Assembly: GCF_009911595.1 (NCBI RefSeq)
Contig: NZ_QWKG01000024.1
Span: 1 to 59,749 of the forward strand
Source: Colidextribacter sp. OB.20
GTDB lineage: Bacteria > Bacillota > Clostridia > Oscillospirales > Oscillospiraceae
Direction: 5' to 3'
Length of the DNA: 59,749 bases
Of this stretch, positions 41,133 through 50,109 are shown one piece after another. Under the pieces are notes generated by a model. That model did not search any database, had not been told where the DNA came from, and worked only from the letters and a program-made list of their open reading frames with translations. The position numbers and the translations under genes are program-made. Numbering within the stretch: the stretch's first letter is position 1; every line of letters begins with the position of its first letter.

Positions 41133-42653
41133 ATGAAAAACAGACGTTTTTTCCAGAAGCTTATTGCAGTTCTGCTGCTGGCCGCGCTGGCCTGTCCCAT
41201 CGGCGTCAACGCCATGGCCGTTGAGGAGTGGGAATCCACCAAAACCACCTATCGCTACGCGGGCTATACCTACGACGCCTGGACCATTCTGTATAAGGAC
41301 AACGACGGAAGATATCGCAGCAGCTCCTGGATTCAGGAACAGAACAATTCCCCTCTGCCCGCCAAGTATATCGGCGTCTCTGCGGAGATTCGCAACACGT
41401 CGGGGAAAATTTTGATAAGCAGGCCGGTCAAGTACAACGCGGCCGCAGAGAGCTGGATTTGGCAGGAGACCAGCTCCGCCAGAGGAGAGGGCACGATTTA
41501 TTCCACCGGCAAGGCATATCTGTCCAACGGGAGCCAATCGGTGGAGTACGACCTGCCGAGGAGCGCTAATGTGAGCACCGGGCGCTGGGCCGCCGCCTTC
41601 CAGGCCCTCGCGGAGGAGACGCTGACCGCCGAGGGGACCTATCCCGTCAACGCCAAGGGCCAGACCTACGGCTCCGCCGCCCTGTCCAAGGTTGTGGGCT
41701 ATGAGCCCGACCTTCTGGCCGCCGTGGGCATCGACGGCGTGGATGGCTATATCCTCCGGACCGACGTGCGCCCCGAGCTGAACACCTTCGAGGAAATCTG
41801 CGCCTACGAGAAGGCCATGGACGCCCGGACCGACTGCACCATCCCCCTGTTTGACGCGGAGGGAAATGAGATCGGCCGCTTCCAGTACGGCGAGAAGGTG
41901 GAGACCTCCGACGATGTGAAGCGCACCCTCGACTGGCTGGAGCAGGAAAAGCAGAAGTATATGGAGCAGGTCCGGGAGGATATCCGGGAGCGCCGGGACG
42001 TGGTTGAGGTACTGCAAAACGGCGTGGATGGCTATTGCCGCAGAAAAGATATGGACCCCTCGTGGGGCCTTTCCTTCGAGCAGCTCTCTGAATATGTTGA
42101 GGTGCAGGATACCATAACCTATTTTGCCGCCCCCATCTATGACGGCGACGGCAACAAAATCGGCATGTTTGATATGAGCGGCCCCTCGACCCCCTCGCCC
42201 GAGACCCAGCGGATCATTGACCGTCTGACCGCGGAGCAGGCGGCGGTCCTCAACCAGGAGGAGCGCAAGATCACCGACCTCCAGGCCCTTGCGGAGAAGG
42301 CGCTGACCGCCAAGGGGATTTACCCCGTCAACGCCAAGGGCCAGACCTACGGCCCCGCCGCCCTGTCCGAGCTTGTGGGCTATGAGCCCGACCTGCTGGC
42401 CGCTGTGGGCATCGGCGGTGTGGATGGCTATATCCTCCGGACCGACGTGCACCCTGAGCTGAACACCTTTGAGGAAATTTGCGCCTACGAGGAGGCCATG
42501 GCCGCCCGGACCGACTGCACCATCCCCCTGTTTGACGCGGAGGGGAATGAGATTGGCCGCTTCCAGTACGGGGAGAAGCTGGAGCCCTCCGAGGATGTGA
42601 GGCGCACCATCGACAGGCTGGAGCAGGAGAAGCAGGCGGCCCGCGCCCGGTAA
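41133..42653 (+). CDS. Secreted repeat protein, unknown function
   Basis: A 506-residue exported protein with signal peptide (FFQKLIAVLLLAALACPIGV). Residues 157-256 and 384-483 are near-identical repeats: NAKGQTYGSAALSKVVGYEP, GVDGYILRTDVRPELNTFEE, IPLFDAEGNEIGRFQYGEK. A partial third copy (about 296-350) keeps NGVDGYCRRKDM and YDGDGNKIGMFDM. The N-terminal third (about 30-150) is a separate domain with many aromatic residues. The TYG...GYEPDL...GV.GY module is found in surface proteins of gut Clostridia; its ligand is unknown to me. No anchor motif is visible. Same operon as the two preceding genes. Confidence 0.8.
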   Translation: MKNRRFFQKLIAVLLLAALACPIGVNAMAVEEWESTKTTYRYAGYTYDAWTILYKDNDGRYRSSSWIQEQNNSPLPAKYIGVSAEIRNTSGKILISRPVKYNAAAESWIWQETSSARGEGTIYSTGKAYLSNGSQSVEYDLPRSANVSTGRWAAAFQALAEETLTAEGTYPVNAKGQTYGSAALSKVVGYEPDLLAAVGIDGVDGYILRTDVRPELNTFEEICAYEKAMDARTDCTIPLFDAEGNEIGRFQYGEKVETSDDVKRTLDWLEQEKQKYMEQVREDIRERRDVVEVLQNGVDGYCRRKDMDPSWGLSFEQLSEYVEVQDTITYFAAPIYDGDGNKIGMFDMSGPSTPSPETQRIIDRLTAEQAAVLNQEERKITDLQALAEKALTAKGIYPVNAKGQTYGPAALSELVGYEPDLLAAVGIGGVDGYILRTDVHPELNTFEEICAYEEAMAARTDCTIPLFDAEGNEIGRFQYGEKLEPSEDVRRTIDRLEQEKQAARAR

Positions 42654-42676
42654 CATGGAGTTATAGGGTTAAAACA

Positions 42677-42707
42677 GCGGGAGCGCCCGGTTAGGGGGCG
42701 CTCCCGC
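42677..42707 (+). terminator. Hairpin after the repeat-protein gene
   Basis: GCGGGAGCGCCC (42677-42688) pairs with GGGCGCTCCCGC (42696-42707). No T-run follows, so termination may be partial. Confidence 0.55.
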
Positions 42708-42745
42708 ATACAGGCGCCGGACCATCAGGGATTGACTTGTGACTT

Positions 42746-42985
42746 ATGAAGAAAAGACGGTACTTTATGAAAAAAATAATTAATCTGGCCCTGGTCACTT
42801 GCATGGTGGTACTTCTTGCCCGCATTCCAACGAGGCTTGCGGAGGCCAAAGAGATATATCTGCTCCATCCGGAGTGGAGCGCATCGCTGGAAGCACGGTA
42901 TCAATACGTGATCTACCCCCGTGTTTTCCTTGTCCTTGTGCTGATTGTCATTTTGTTCTTCTACAACCGGACCAAGAGGAAATAA
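42746..42985 (+). CDS. Small membrane protein, unknown function
   Basis: A 79-residue protein with two hydrophobic stretches: INLALVTCMVVLLARI near the start and VFLVLVLIVILFF near the end, with a basic tail NRTKRK. No strong ribosome site; ATG 42767 is an alternative start. It shares orientation with the XRE locus and is followed by a good terminator, which supports it as a gene. No family recognised. Confidence 0.5.
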   Translation: MKKRRYFMKKIINLALVTCMVVLLARIPTRLAEAKEIYLLHPEWSASLEARYQYVIYPRVFLVLVLIVILFFYNRTKRK

Positions 42986-43010
42986 GCGGCCAGATTGTTC
43001 AGATAGGAAG

Positions 43011-43037
43011 GGAGCGCCCCGGTGAGGCGCTCCTTTT
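43011..43037 (+). terminator. Terminator ending the XRE/secreted-protein locus
   Basis: GGAGCGCC (43011-43018) pairs with GGCGCTCC (43026-43033), followed by TTTT. It separates this locus from the convergent antiporter gene. Confidence 0.75.
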
Positions 43038-43043
43038 GCGTAT

Positions 43044-44558
43044 TTAACCGGCCTGCCGTCCCGGCACGGCCGTTTTTCTCCGCTCCCAGAGGACCACAGC
43101 GGCGAAGGCGGCGAAGAGCAGAGCCGCCGAGACGGAGAGGGTGATCCAGGGGTTTTGGGTGAACCCGGCCACCAGATACCCGGCGAAGCACACCCCGGCC
43201 ACCAGGGTGGCGTAGGGCAGCTGGGTCTCCACGTGGCGCAGGTGCTCGCACTGGGCCCCAGTGGAGGAGAGGATGGAGGTGTCGGAGATGGGGGAGCAGT
43301 GGTCGCCGTACACCGACCCGGCCAGGGTGGCCCCCAGGGCGGGAATGAGGACGGCGGCGCCCTCCTCCCCGGCGCAGAGCATGGACACAATGGGCAGCAG
43401 GATGCCGAAGGTCCCCCAGGCCGTCCCGGTGGAGAAGGACAGGAAGGCGGCCACGACAAAGACGATGGCGGGCAGGAAGGCGAAGGGCAGGTCCACCACG
43501 GCCACAAAGTCGCTGACAAAGCGGCCCGTGCCGATCATCTCCCGGCACACGCCCCCCAGGGCCCAGGCCAGGATCAGGATGGTGAGGGCGGGGATCATGG
43601 TTTTGATGCCGTCGATGACGCCCTCCATAAACTGGCGCACCGTCATAATTTTCCGGGGGACATACAGGGCCAGGGCCGCGAGGAGCCCGGCGAAGGTGCC
43701 CAGGGTGAGGCCCGCGGTGGGGTTCTCCCCGATGGCCCGGGTGAAGGATACCCCGTCAAAGTAGCCGCCCACATAGGCCATGCCCAGAATGGCGCAGACG
43801 ATGAGGGTGAGGATGGGGGCCGCCAGGTCGATTACCCTCCCCTTTCCGGAGACGGACTCCGCCTCTGCCCCCTGGGGCGCTTCCCGGCCGGCCAGCTCCG
43901 CCGCCCGCATGGGGCCGAAGTCGAAGTCGGTCACGCTGAGGAAGAACACCATCACCAGGGTGAGGATGGCGTAGAGGTTATAGGGGATCGTCCGGACGAA
44001 GGCGTTCAGGCCGCCGGCCTCCTCCACCTCAGAGGCCACCGCCACCGCCCAGCTGGAGATGGGGGCGATGATGCACACCGGGGCGGCGGTGGAGTCCAGA
44101 ATGTAGGCCAGCTTTTCCCGGGAAACCCGGCACTTGTCGGCGATGGGCCGCATGACGGTGCCCACGGTGAGGCAGTTGAAGCCGTCGTCCACAAAGACCA
44201 GCAGGCCCAGCAGGGAGGTGGTCAGCTTGGCCCCCACGGGGGTGCTGATCCGCCGGCCCGCCCACCGGCCGTAGGCGGCGGAGCCCCCCGACCGGGTGAC
44301 AATCACCACCAGCGAGCCCAGCAGTACCAGGAAGATAATCATATAGCCGTTTTCCCCAATTTTGGCGGCGATCATGTCGAACACATAGGTGACCGCCGTC
44401 AGCAGGTCACCTCCGGCGGCATAGCAGTATACGCACATGCCGGAAAAGATCCCCAGAAAAAGGGAGGAGTATACCTCCTTGCTGATCAGGGCCAGCGTAA
44501 TCGCAATCACCGGAGGCAGAATGGACATCCACCCCGCCTCTACCATTTCTAATGACAT
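43044..44558 (-). CDS. Na+/H+ antiporter, NhaC family
   Basis: A 504-residue membrane protein with about 11-12 segments, starting MSLEMVEAGWMSILPPVIAI. NhaC-family motifs: VFVDDGFNCLTVGTVMRPIA, STAAPVCIIAPISSWAV, SFSTGTAWGTFGILLPIVSM and SVYGDHCSPISDTSILSSTG. It exchanges Na+ for H+, or possibly an amino or organic acid as in related malate/lactate or Tyr antiporters. ATG 44558 with CAGGAG upstream was chosen over the much longer reading frame, which extends into intergenic DNA. Confidence 0.88.
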   Translation of the reverse strand: MSLEMVEAGWMSILPPVIAITLALISKEVYSSLFLGIFSGMCVYCYAAGGDLLTAVTYVFDMIAAKIGENGYMIIFLVLLGSLVVIVTRSGGSAAYGRWAGRRISTPVGAKLTTSLLGLLVFVDDGFNCLTVGTVMRPIADKCRVSREKLAYILDSTAAPVCIIAPISSWAVAVASEVEEAGGLNAFVRTIPYNLYAILTLVMVFFLSVTDFDFGPMRAAELAGREAPQGAEAESVSGKGRVIDLAAPILTLIVCAILGMAYVGGYFDGVSFTRAIGENPTAGLTLGTFAGLLAALALYVPRKIMTVRQFMEGVIDGIKTMIPALTILILAWALGGVCREMIGTGRFVSDFVAVVDLPFAFLPAIVFVVAAFLSFSTGTAWGTFGILLPIVSMLCAGEEGAAVLIPALGATLAGSVYGDHCSPISDTSILSSTGAQCEHLRHVETQLPYATLVAGVCFAGYLVAGFTQNPWITLSVSAALLFAAFAAVVLWERRKTAVPGRQAG

Positions 44559-44592
44559 AAGGACGTTCTCCTGTTCTTGATTTCTTGAACAG

Positions 44593-44621
44593 ATTATATC
44601 GGCTTTTTCATAAGAAATCAA
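44593..44621 (-). promoter_or_regulatory. Promoter of the NhaC gene
   Basis: On the minus strand TTGATT (44616-44621), 17 bp, TATAAT (44593-44598). Confidence 0.7.
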
Positions 44622-44732
44622 TCTTAAAAAGAGGAAAAGACATTTTTTGTGAAAAAGCTTCTTTTTGCTGCCCGCTTCGGCAGAATATGGTACAATGACC
44701 ATAATATTTTCCGGAGGAATGGAGGAGCGGTT

Positions 44733-44810
44733 ATGTGTTCTTGCGCTCAGATAATAAACCTCATAAAGAAAATAACAGATGATCCTCAAAGTGAAGTACA
44801 AGACAAATAA
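44733..44810 (+). CDS. Possible 25-residue small ORF upstream of ptsH
   Basis: ATG 44733 follows GGAGGAG at a good distance (44721-44727) and encodes a short polar peptide beginning MCSCAQIINLIKK. It may be a leader or small protein. No homologue is known to me and no clear promoter precedes it. Confidence 0.25.
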   Translation: MCSCAQIINLIKKITDDPQSEVQDK

Positions 44811-44821
44811 CAGTATGGAGA

Positions 44822-44850
44822 TTGATTTTTCACGGTCTTTGTGGTATAAT
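44822..44850 (+). promoter_or_regulatory. Promoter of ptsH-ptsI
   Basis: TTGATT (44822-44827), 17 bp, TATAAT (44845-44850), about 30 bp before the HPr start. Confidence 0.75.
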
Positions 44851-44885
44851 ATAAACCAGCTTATTTCTTGAAAGGAGCATTCACT

Positions 44886-45149
44886 ATGAAACAGTTCCAA
44901 TACACCATTACTGACCCCGTAGGCATCCACGCCCGTCCCGCCGGCCTGCTGGCCAAGGCGGCCAAGGCGCTGGACAGCACTGTCACCATCACCAAGGCCG
45001 ACGGCAGCAAATCCGCCGCAGCCACCAAGCTCATGGCCCTGATGGGAATGGGCATCAAGACGGGCGAGACCGTCACCGTCACGGTGGAGGGCGGCAACGA
45101 GGAGGCCAACTGCGCCGCCGTTGAGCAGTTCTTCAAGGAAAATCTGTAA
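44886..45149 (+). CDS. ptsH: Phosphocarrier protein HPr family
   Basis: An 87-residue HPr. TDPVGIHARPAGLLAKA contains the phospho-accepting His15, which takes phosphate from Enzyme I and passes it to EIIA domains such as that of MtlA in this window. The segment that normally holds the regulatory serine (KSIMGVMSLG in Bacillus) reads TKLMALMGMG, so the Ser46 position is a Lys (residue 48). HPr kinase control through that residue is therefore not expected. GAAAGGAG precedes ATG 44886. ptsI follows 66 bp later. Confidence 0.93.
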   Translation: MKQFQYTITDPVGIHARPAGLLAKAAKALDSTVTITKADGSKSAAATKLMALMGMGIKTGETVTVTVEGGNEEANCAAVEQFFKENL

Positions 45150-45215
45150 GCGCCATTCAGGGGCGTCCGCCTCCGGGCGGACGCCCCTGGTACTACTATT
45201 TAGGAGGGAACACCC

Positions 45216-46871
45216 ATGATTTTGATGCAGGGAAAAGGGGTCTCCAGAGGCGTAGCCAGCGGCCCGATTTTTTTCTTCCAGCGCCCCGACACCACCATTT
45301 CTGACGCTCCCGCCGCCGACATCGAGGCGGAGAAGGCCCGCATTGCCGCCGCCCAGGAGAAGTCCGTGGAGCAGCTCAACGCCCTGGCGGACAAGGCCCG
45401 GGAGGAGGCGGGGGATGAGACCGCCATCCTCTTCGAGACCCACGCCATGTTCGTGGAGGACGAGGACTATGTGGATTGCATGATGAACGCCCTGGAGGAG
45501 CGGCACTGCACCGCCGAGAAGGCGGTGGAGCTGGCCGGCGAGGAGTTCTCCGCCATGCTGGCCGCCATGGACGACCCCTACATGCAGGGCCGGGCCGCCG
45601 ACATCAAGGACGTCACCCGGCGCATCCTCAACAACCTGATGGGAATTGCTGACGGCGGTATCGACTCCGAGGAGCCGGTCATCCTGGCCGCCGACGACCT
45701 GGCCCCCTCCGAGACTCTCCAGCTGGACAAGTCAAAGATTCTGGGCTTTATTACCCGGGGCGGCTCAGGCAACAGCCACACCGCCATCCTGGCCCGGACC
45801 ATGGGCATCCCCGCCATCTGCGGCCTGGGCGACGCCCTCAAGGAGGACCAGGGCGGCAGGATGGCCTACATCGACGGCGAGACCGGCCAGGTGGCCATCG
45901 AGCCCGACGAGATCACCCTGTCCATGTTCCAATCCAAGCTGGAAAAGCAGATGGAGCTGAAGGAGCTTATGGAGACCATGAAGGGCCAGGAGGACGTGAC
46001 CCTGGACGGACGGAACATCATGGTCTACTGCAACATCGGCAACCCCGGGGACGTACCCGCCGTTGTGGCCAACGACGGCCAGGGCATCGGCCTGTTCCGC
46101 TCTGAGTTCCTGTATCTGGCCTCCAGCGACTACCCCACCGAGGAGGCCCAGTTCCAGGCCTACAAGGAGGTGGCCGCCGCCATGGGGGGCAAGCGGGTGG
46201 TCATCCGCACCCTGGACATCGGCGCCGACAAGCAGGTGGGTTACTTCGACCTCCAGAAGGAGGAGAACCCCGCTCTGGGCGTCCGGGCCATCCGCATCTG
46301 CCTGAACCGGCCTGAGGTGTTCCGCACCCAGCTGCGGGCCCTGTACCGGGCCTCCGCCTATGGCAAGGTGGCCATCATGTTCCCCATGATTACCTCCGTG
46401 TGGGAGGTGAAGGAGTGCAAGCGGGCCTGCCAGAAGGTGATGGCCGAGCTGGAGGCCGAGGGCGTCCCCTATAACAAGGAGACCGAGATCGGCATCATGA
46501 TCGAGACTCCCGCCTCCGTCTTTGTGGCGGAGGAGCTGGCAAAGGAGGTTGACTTCTTCTCGGTTGGCACCAACGACCTGACCCAGTACACCCTGGCCTG
46601 CGACCGTCAGGCCAACGACCTGGGCAAGTTCTTCGATCCCCACCATCCCGCTGTCCTCCGGGCCCTGAAGATTGCCACAGACGCCGCCCACAAGGCGGGC
46701 ATCTGGATCGGCATCTGCGGCGAGCTGGGGGCCGACCTGACCCTGCTGGAGACCTTCCTTGCCATCGGCATCGACGAGCTGTCGGTGTCTCCCTCCTCGG
46801 TGCTCCCCCTCCGGGCGGAGATCCGCAAGTCCATCGCCAAGACGTGCACCCTGGAGATGCTGGAGTGCTGA
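45216..46871 (+). CDS. ptsI: PTS Enzyme I (phosphoenolpyruvate-protein phosphotransferase)
   Basis: A 551-residue Enzyme I transferring phosphate from PEP to HPr. N-terminal HPr-binding helical domain, then the active His in GGSGNSHTAILARTMGIPAI (about residue 189), and the PEP-binding TIM barrel with IGLFRSEFLYL, VVIRTLDIGADKQ, FFSVGTNDLTQYTLACDR, and the catalytic Cys region GIWIGICGELGAD. AGGAGG precedes ATG 45216. Slightly shorter than the usual 570-575 residues, with no motif missing. Confidence 0.97.
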   Translation: MILMQGKGVSRGVASGPIFFFQRPDTTISDAPAADIEAEKARIAAAQEKSVEQLNALADKAREEAGDETAILFETHAMFVEDEDYVDCMMNALEERHCTAEKAVELAGEEFSAMLAAMDDPYMQGRAADIKDVTRRILNNLMGIADGGIDSEEPVILAADDLAPSETLQLDKSKILGFITRGGSGNSHTAILARTMGIPAICGLGDALKEDQGGRMAYIDGETGQVAIEPDEITLSMFQSKLEKQMELKELMETMKGQEDVTLDGRNIMVYCNIGNPGDVPAVVANDGQGIGLFRSEFLYLASSDYPTEEAQFQAYKEVAAAMGGKRVVIRTLDIGADKQVGYFDLQKEENPALGVRAIRICLNRPEVFRTQLRALYRASAYGKVAIMFPMITSVWEVKECKRACQKVMAELEAEGVPYNKETEIGIMIETPASVFVAEELAKEVDFFSVGTNDLTQYTLACDRQANDLGKFFDPHHPAVLRALKIATDAAHKAGIWIGICGELGADLTLLETFLAIGIDELSVSPSSVLPLRAEIRKSIAKTCTLEMLEC

Positions 46872-46898
46872 GCCTGATCGGCCATTTTTGCAGAAGCA

Positions 46899-46935
46899 GC
46901 GCCCGCCTCTTTTTTGAGGCGGGCGCCGCTTATTT
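46899..46935 (+). terminator. Terminator of ptsHI
   Basis: GCGCCCGCCTC (46899-46909) pairs with GAGGCGGGCGC (46916-46926) around a T loop, then CGCTTATTTTTT. Confidence 0.85.
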
Positions 46936-48081
46936 TTTGCTTTTTGATTTTAGCTCCCCGAGGGAAGAGAGAAGAATCGGAATAATAATCACGGTGGACA
47001 GCAGCTCAAAAAAGCGTGAGCAGGGGTCGTCGCTTCCGAGGTAGACAAACAGCGCCATATCCAGTATTAGGAGTTCCAGAACCGCGGCTACCTCACAGAA
47101 GCGGATGCTGTTTGTCCTGATTCGCTCAGGGTCAAGCAACCCGTGGAAGCGTATGGTAATCCGCATCAGCGCCAGCCACCATAAATATTGCAGGGCATAG
47201 CACAGTTCCTGAGCATATGCTTTGACTTGACTGCCCAAAAACCCTGCCGCCAGCAGGCAAAAGCGGATAATGCCAGCTTGCGCCCCTTCTTTGTCTACCG
47301 TTTGGGCTATTTGACGCAGGAACTGCTCCCGGTTCCGCTGCTTTTTCTCCACCCCGTTTATGTTTGCCTGTAGCATGTCGGGGTCCTTTTTAAGAAATAT
47401 AAAAGCGGTGATAAGATATGTGTTGACAAAATAACAGAACAGCACGGCCAGCAAATAGAGCAGGAGCAGGATCAGCGCGAGAATGAGGGAGAATGTGCTT
47501 TCCGGGAACTGGGTATTTCGATACACAAACCCGACGGTTTTTGTATTTGTGCTGAAAAGCAGGAGCAGACAAATGATAGTTGGAAGTACAACAGGCTCTA
47601 AAAATTCAGATAGAGTACCGGGAACGGATTTTTGCCTGTATTGAAGATACATGGCTAAAATTCTAACTATGACATTGAGGCCATAAAGAAGCACAAATAC
47701 TTTCAGGCAGACGAGAAAAATTTCCATTCCTGTTTTTACATAAAGGGTCAAAAGCAGTGCCTGAATACCAAACAGGAGGGGAGTTATGTAGAAACCATTA
47801 TATGAAACAGAAATATCGCTGCTGTCCAGCTCTCCGATGTCATCCATGATATTCAGCGCTCTGCCTGTCGCCAATTTACTGAATTTTGACAGAACAAACA
47901 TGCTGCTGATCGCTCCGATGAGCACAGTTATGAACAATAGATCGGTCCATATCCGGGTCATGCAATCCAAATCGTCTGTCATAGCTGCTATATTTCGAAA
48001 CAAAGATACAAATTGTAATATAAGTGGGACAATTAAGAGAATATACAAAATAGACGCTTTCAGTATTTTTAAGAGCCTCAT
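46930..48081 (-). CDS. Polytopic membrane protein, unknown function
   Basis: A 383-residue protein with about eight to ten hydrophobic segments, for example ILYILLIVPLILQFVSLF, ITPLLFGIQALLLTLYV, TIICLLLLFSTN and FSLILALILLLLYLLAVLF. A basic loop, NGVEKKQRNREQFLRQIAQT, lies mid-protein, and the C-terminus is Lys-rich. Visibly more A+T-rich than its neighbours, so possibly acquired. No family recognised; transport or sensing cannot be told. It stands alone, convergent with ptsI. Confidence 0.7.
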   Translation of the reverse strand: MRLLKILKASILYILLIVPLILQFVSLFRNIAAMTDDLDCMTRIWTDLLFITVLIGAISSMFVLSKFSKLATGRALNIMDDIGELDSSDISVSYNGFYITPLLFGIQALLLTLYVKTGMEIFLVCLKVFVLLYGLNVIVRILAMYLQYRQKSVPGTLSEFLEPVVLPTIICLLLLFSTNTKTVGFVYRNTQFPESTFSLILALILLLLYLLAVLFCYFVNTYLITAFIFLKKDPDMLQANINGVEKKQRNREQFLRQIAQTVDKEGAQAGIIRFCLLAAGFLGSQVKAYAQELCYALQYLWWLALMRITIRFHGLLDPERIRTNSIRFCEVAAVLELLILDMALFVYLGSDDPCSRFFELLSTVIIIPILLSSLGELKSKSKK

Positions 48082-48200
48082 AGCTGTCCTCCCGCGGTGA
48101 ATGGTGAAAAGGACGGGCCTCTTCGGGAAGAAAAAGGGCCGCGAAGCCTTTGAGCTTGCAGCCCCTTTGATTGAGAAGCTTCACAGGCCGGGCGCTGTCT

Positions 48201-49466
48201 CTACAGCAGCTCCAGCCGGATCTCAGCGGCCCGGGAGTGGGCGGCCAGCCCTTCGCCGCTGGCCATCCGGGCGGCCAGGGGGGCAATCTCCCCCATGGCA
48301 CCCCGCCGGCAGCGCTGGAAGGTGCACACCTTTAAAAAAGTGCCAACCCAGAGCCCCCCGGTGTACCGGGCGGCCCCCATGGTGGGCAGGGTGTGGTTGG
48401 GCCCAGAGGCGTAGTCCCCCAGCACCTCGCCGGCCTCCTGACCGATGAACAGGGAGCCGAAATTAACCAGCCTGTCCAGGATGCTCTCGTCCCGGACCAT
48501 AACCTCCAGGTGCTCGGGGGCCCGGCGGTTGGCGAGGTCCGCCGCCTCCTCCAGGGTGCCGGCCAGGATGACCTCGCCGTACCGCTCCCAGGAGGCCCGG
48601 GCGATGTCCGCCGTCTCCAGCCCCTCCAGCTGGGCCTCCACCTCACGGAGGACGGCCTGTCCCAGACTGCGGTCGGTGGTGACCAGAATGCCCTGGGCCA
48701 GCCGGTCGTGCTCCGACTGGGCCAGCATATCGGCGGCCAGGACGCGGGGGTCGGCGCTGCCGTCGGCGATGGCCATCACCTCGCTGGGCCCGGCCACAAA
48801 GTCGATACCCACCTGACCGAAGCACTGGCGCTTGGCCTCGGCCACATACTGGTTGCCCGGCCCCACGATCACGTCCACCGGCTGGATGCTCCCGGTGCCG
48901 TAGGCCAGGGCGGCGATGGCCTGGGCCCCGCCCATGGCATAGATCTCATCCGCTCCGGCGATGTCCATGGCGGCCAGAGTCTTATAGTGGATGGAGTCCG
49001 TCCCCTTCACCACCGGGGCGCAGGCGGCTACCCGCCCCACCCCCGCCGCCTTGGCGGGGACAATGAGCATCAGGGCGGTGGAAAACAGGGGATAGGCCCC
49101 TCCGGGAACATAGCAGCCGCAGGAGCTGACGGGGATAACCCGGTGGCCCAGGCAGGCCCCCTCCACATTGGAGAAGTCCTCCAGTCCGGACAGGCACCCC
49201 TTCTGGGCCAGGGCGAAGGCCCGGATGTGGCCGGCGGCCCGCTCCAGGTCGTCCAGCTCCTGAGGGGTGAGCCTGGCCCGGGCGGCGTCGACCTCCTCCC
49301 GGCTCACCCGCAGGGCGGTCCGGACGGAGCCGTCGAAGCGGACGCCGTACTCCGCCAGGACCTCGTCCCCCCGGCTGCGCACATTCCGGATGATCTCCGC
49401 CACTCGCTCCCGCACGGCCTCCTCCTCCCCGGCGGGCCGGGGGGCGGCCTGTTTCAGATATTCCAC
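48201..49466 (-). CDS. Histidinol dehydrogenase family protein (HisD-like)
   Basis: A 421-residue NAD- and Zn-dependent dehydrogenase. All HisD catalytic elements are present: [51 protein letters not shown], the Zn ligands in AQSEHDRL, the catalytic pair in [25 protein letters not shown] and a late [15 protein letters not shown]. No other histidine genes adjoin it; instead it is linked to a FucU/RbsD-like mutarotase and faces a NanA-type lyase. It may therefore oxidise a polyol or sugar derivative, as HisD-like HpsN does. True histidinol oxidation remains possible. Confidence 0.85.
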   Translation of the reverse strand: MEYLKQAAPRPAGEEEAVRERVAEIIRNVRSRGDEVLAEYGVRFDGSVRTALRVSREEVDAARARLTPQELDDLERAAGHIRAFALAQKGCLSGLEDFSNVEGACLGHRVIPVSSCGCYVPGGAYPLFSTALMLIVPAKAAGVGRVAACAPVVKGTDSIHYKTLAAMDIAGADEIYAMGGAQAIAALAYGTGSIQPVDVIVGPGNQYVAEAKRQCFGQVGIDFVAGPSEVMAIADGSADPRVLAADMLAQSEHDRLAQGILVTTDRSLGQAVLREVEAQLEGLETADIARASWERYGEVILAGTLEEAADLANRRAPEHLEVMVRDESILDRLVNFGSLFIGQEAGEVLGDYASGPNHTLPTMGAARYTGGLWVGTFLKVCTFQRCRRGAMGEIAPLAARMASGEGLAAHSRAAEIRLELL

Positions 49467-49477
49467 AGGGATACCCC

Positions 49478-49885
49478 TCAGGCTACGCCGACGGTGATGA
49501 GCAGGTTGGCAAAGACCCGCTTCTCCCCGGTGGAGATAGCCAGACGGACGCCGGGCTGGCAGCAGGCGTCGTAGAACTCATAGCGGCCCAGCTTGGACAG
49601 CTCCATGCCGTCCAGCATGGACTGAAATTCCCCAAAAATCTCCGGAGTGGTGCCGTCGGCGGGGGCCATGACCTCGGCCTTTTCGATGTTTATCGCGCTC
49701 TGGATGGCGGCCAGCACATCGGTGACGGTGGGCAGGCCGGGGGTCAGGCCCAGGTAGACGGTCTTGGCGTCGCCGGTCTTGGAATCCAGGGGATAGTTGC
49801 CGTCGGCAATGAGCACCTTGTCCCCGTGGCCGCACAGGGCCAGGGCCGCCATGATGTCGGGGTGAATCAGTTTTCCTTTCAGCAT
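49478..49885 (-). CDS. RbsD/FucU-family sugar mutarotase-like protein
   Basis: A 135-residue protein starting MLKGKLIHPDIMAALALCGH, with GHGDKVLIADGNYPLDSKTG, the family motif containing the active-site His and Asp, and a C-terminal KRVFANLLITVGVA. Members interconvert sugar anomers (ribose, fucose). I chose ATG 49885 behind GAGGAG. It precedes the HisD-like gene by 11 bp, so the two act together, presumably on the same sugar. Confidence 0.85.
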   Translation of the reverse strand: MLKGKLIHPDIMAALALCGHGDKVLIADGNYPLDSKTGDAKTVYLGLTPGLPTVTDVLAAIQSAINIEKAEVMAPADGTTPEIFGEFQSMLDGMELSKLGRYEFYDACCQPGVRLAISTGEKRVFANLLITVGVA

Positions 49886-50019
49886 AAAAAAGCTCCTCTC
49901 TGGCATGAAAATAGTTCAGAGGCCCGGCGCTCTGCCGCCCTCCCGGATATCAGTCTTTGCGTCCCCTATTATACAAAACATTGAAATAAGATGCAATAGG
50001 CAAAAATCCGCCGGGGCTC

Positions 50020-50080
50020 TTGACAAGGACGGCATTCGGGAGTAAAATTGCACCATAGACATCGGACGTCATACATCCGA
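50020..50080 (+). promoter_or_regulatory. Promoter and inverted repeat before the NanA/DapA-family gene
   Basis: TTGACA (50020-50025), 17 bp, TAAAAT (50043-50048). TCGGA (50062-50066) and TCCGA (50076-50080) form a small inverted repeat just after the start site, a possible operator shared with the divergent HisD-like operon. Confidence 0.65.
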
Positions 50081-50109
50081 ACCGACTGAGAGATAGGAGG
50101 ATTTGAATC

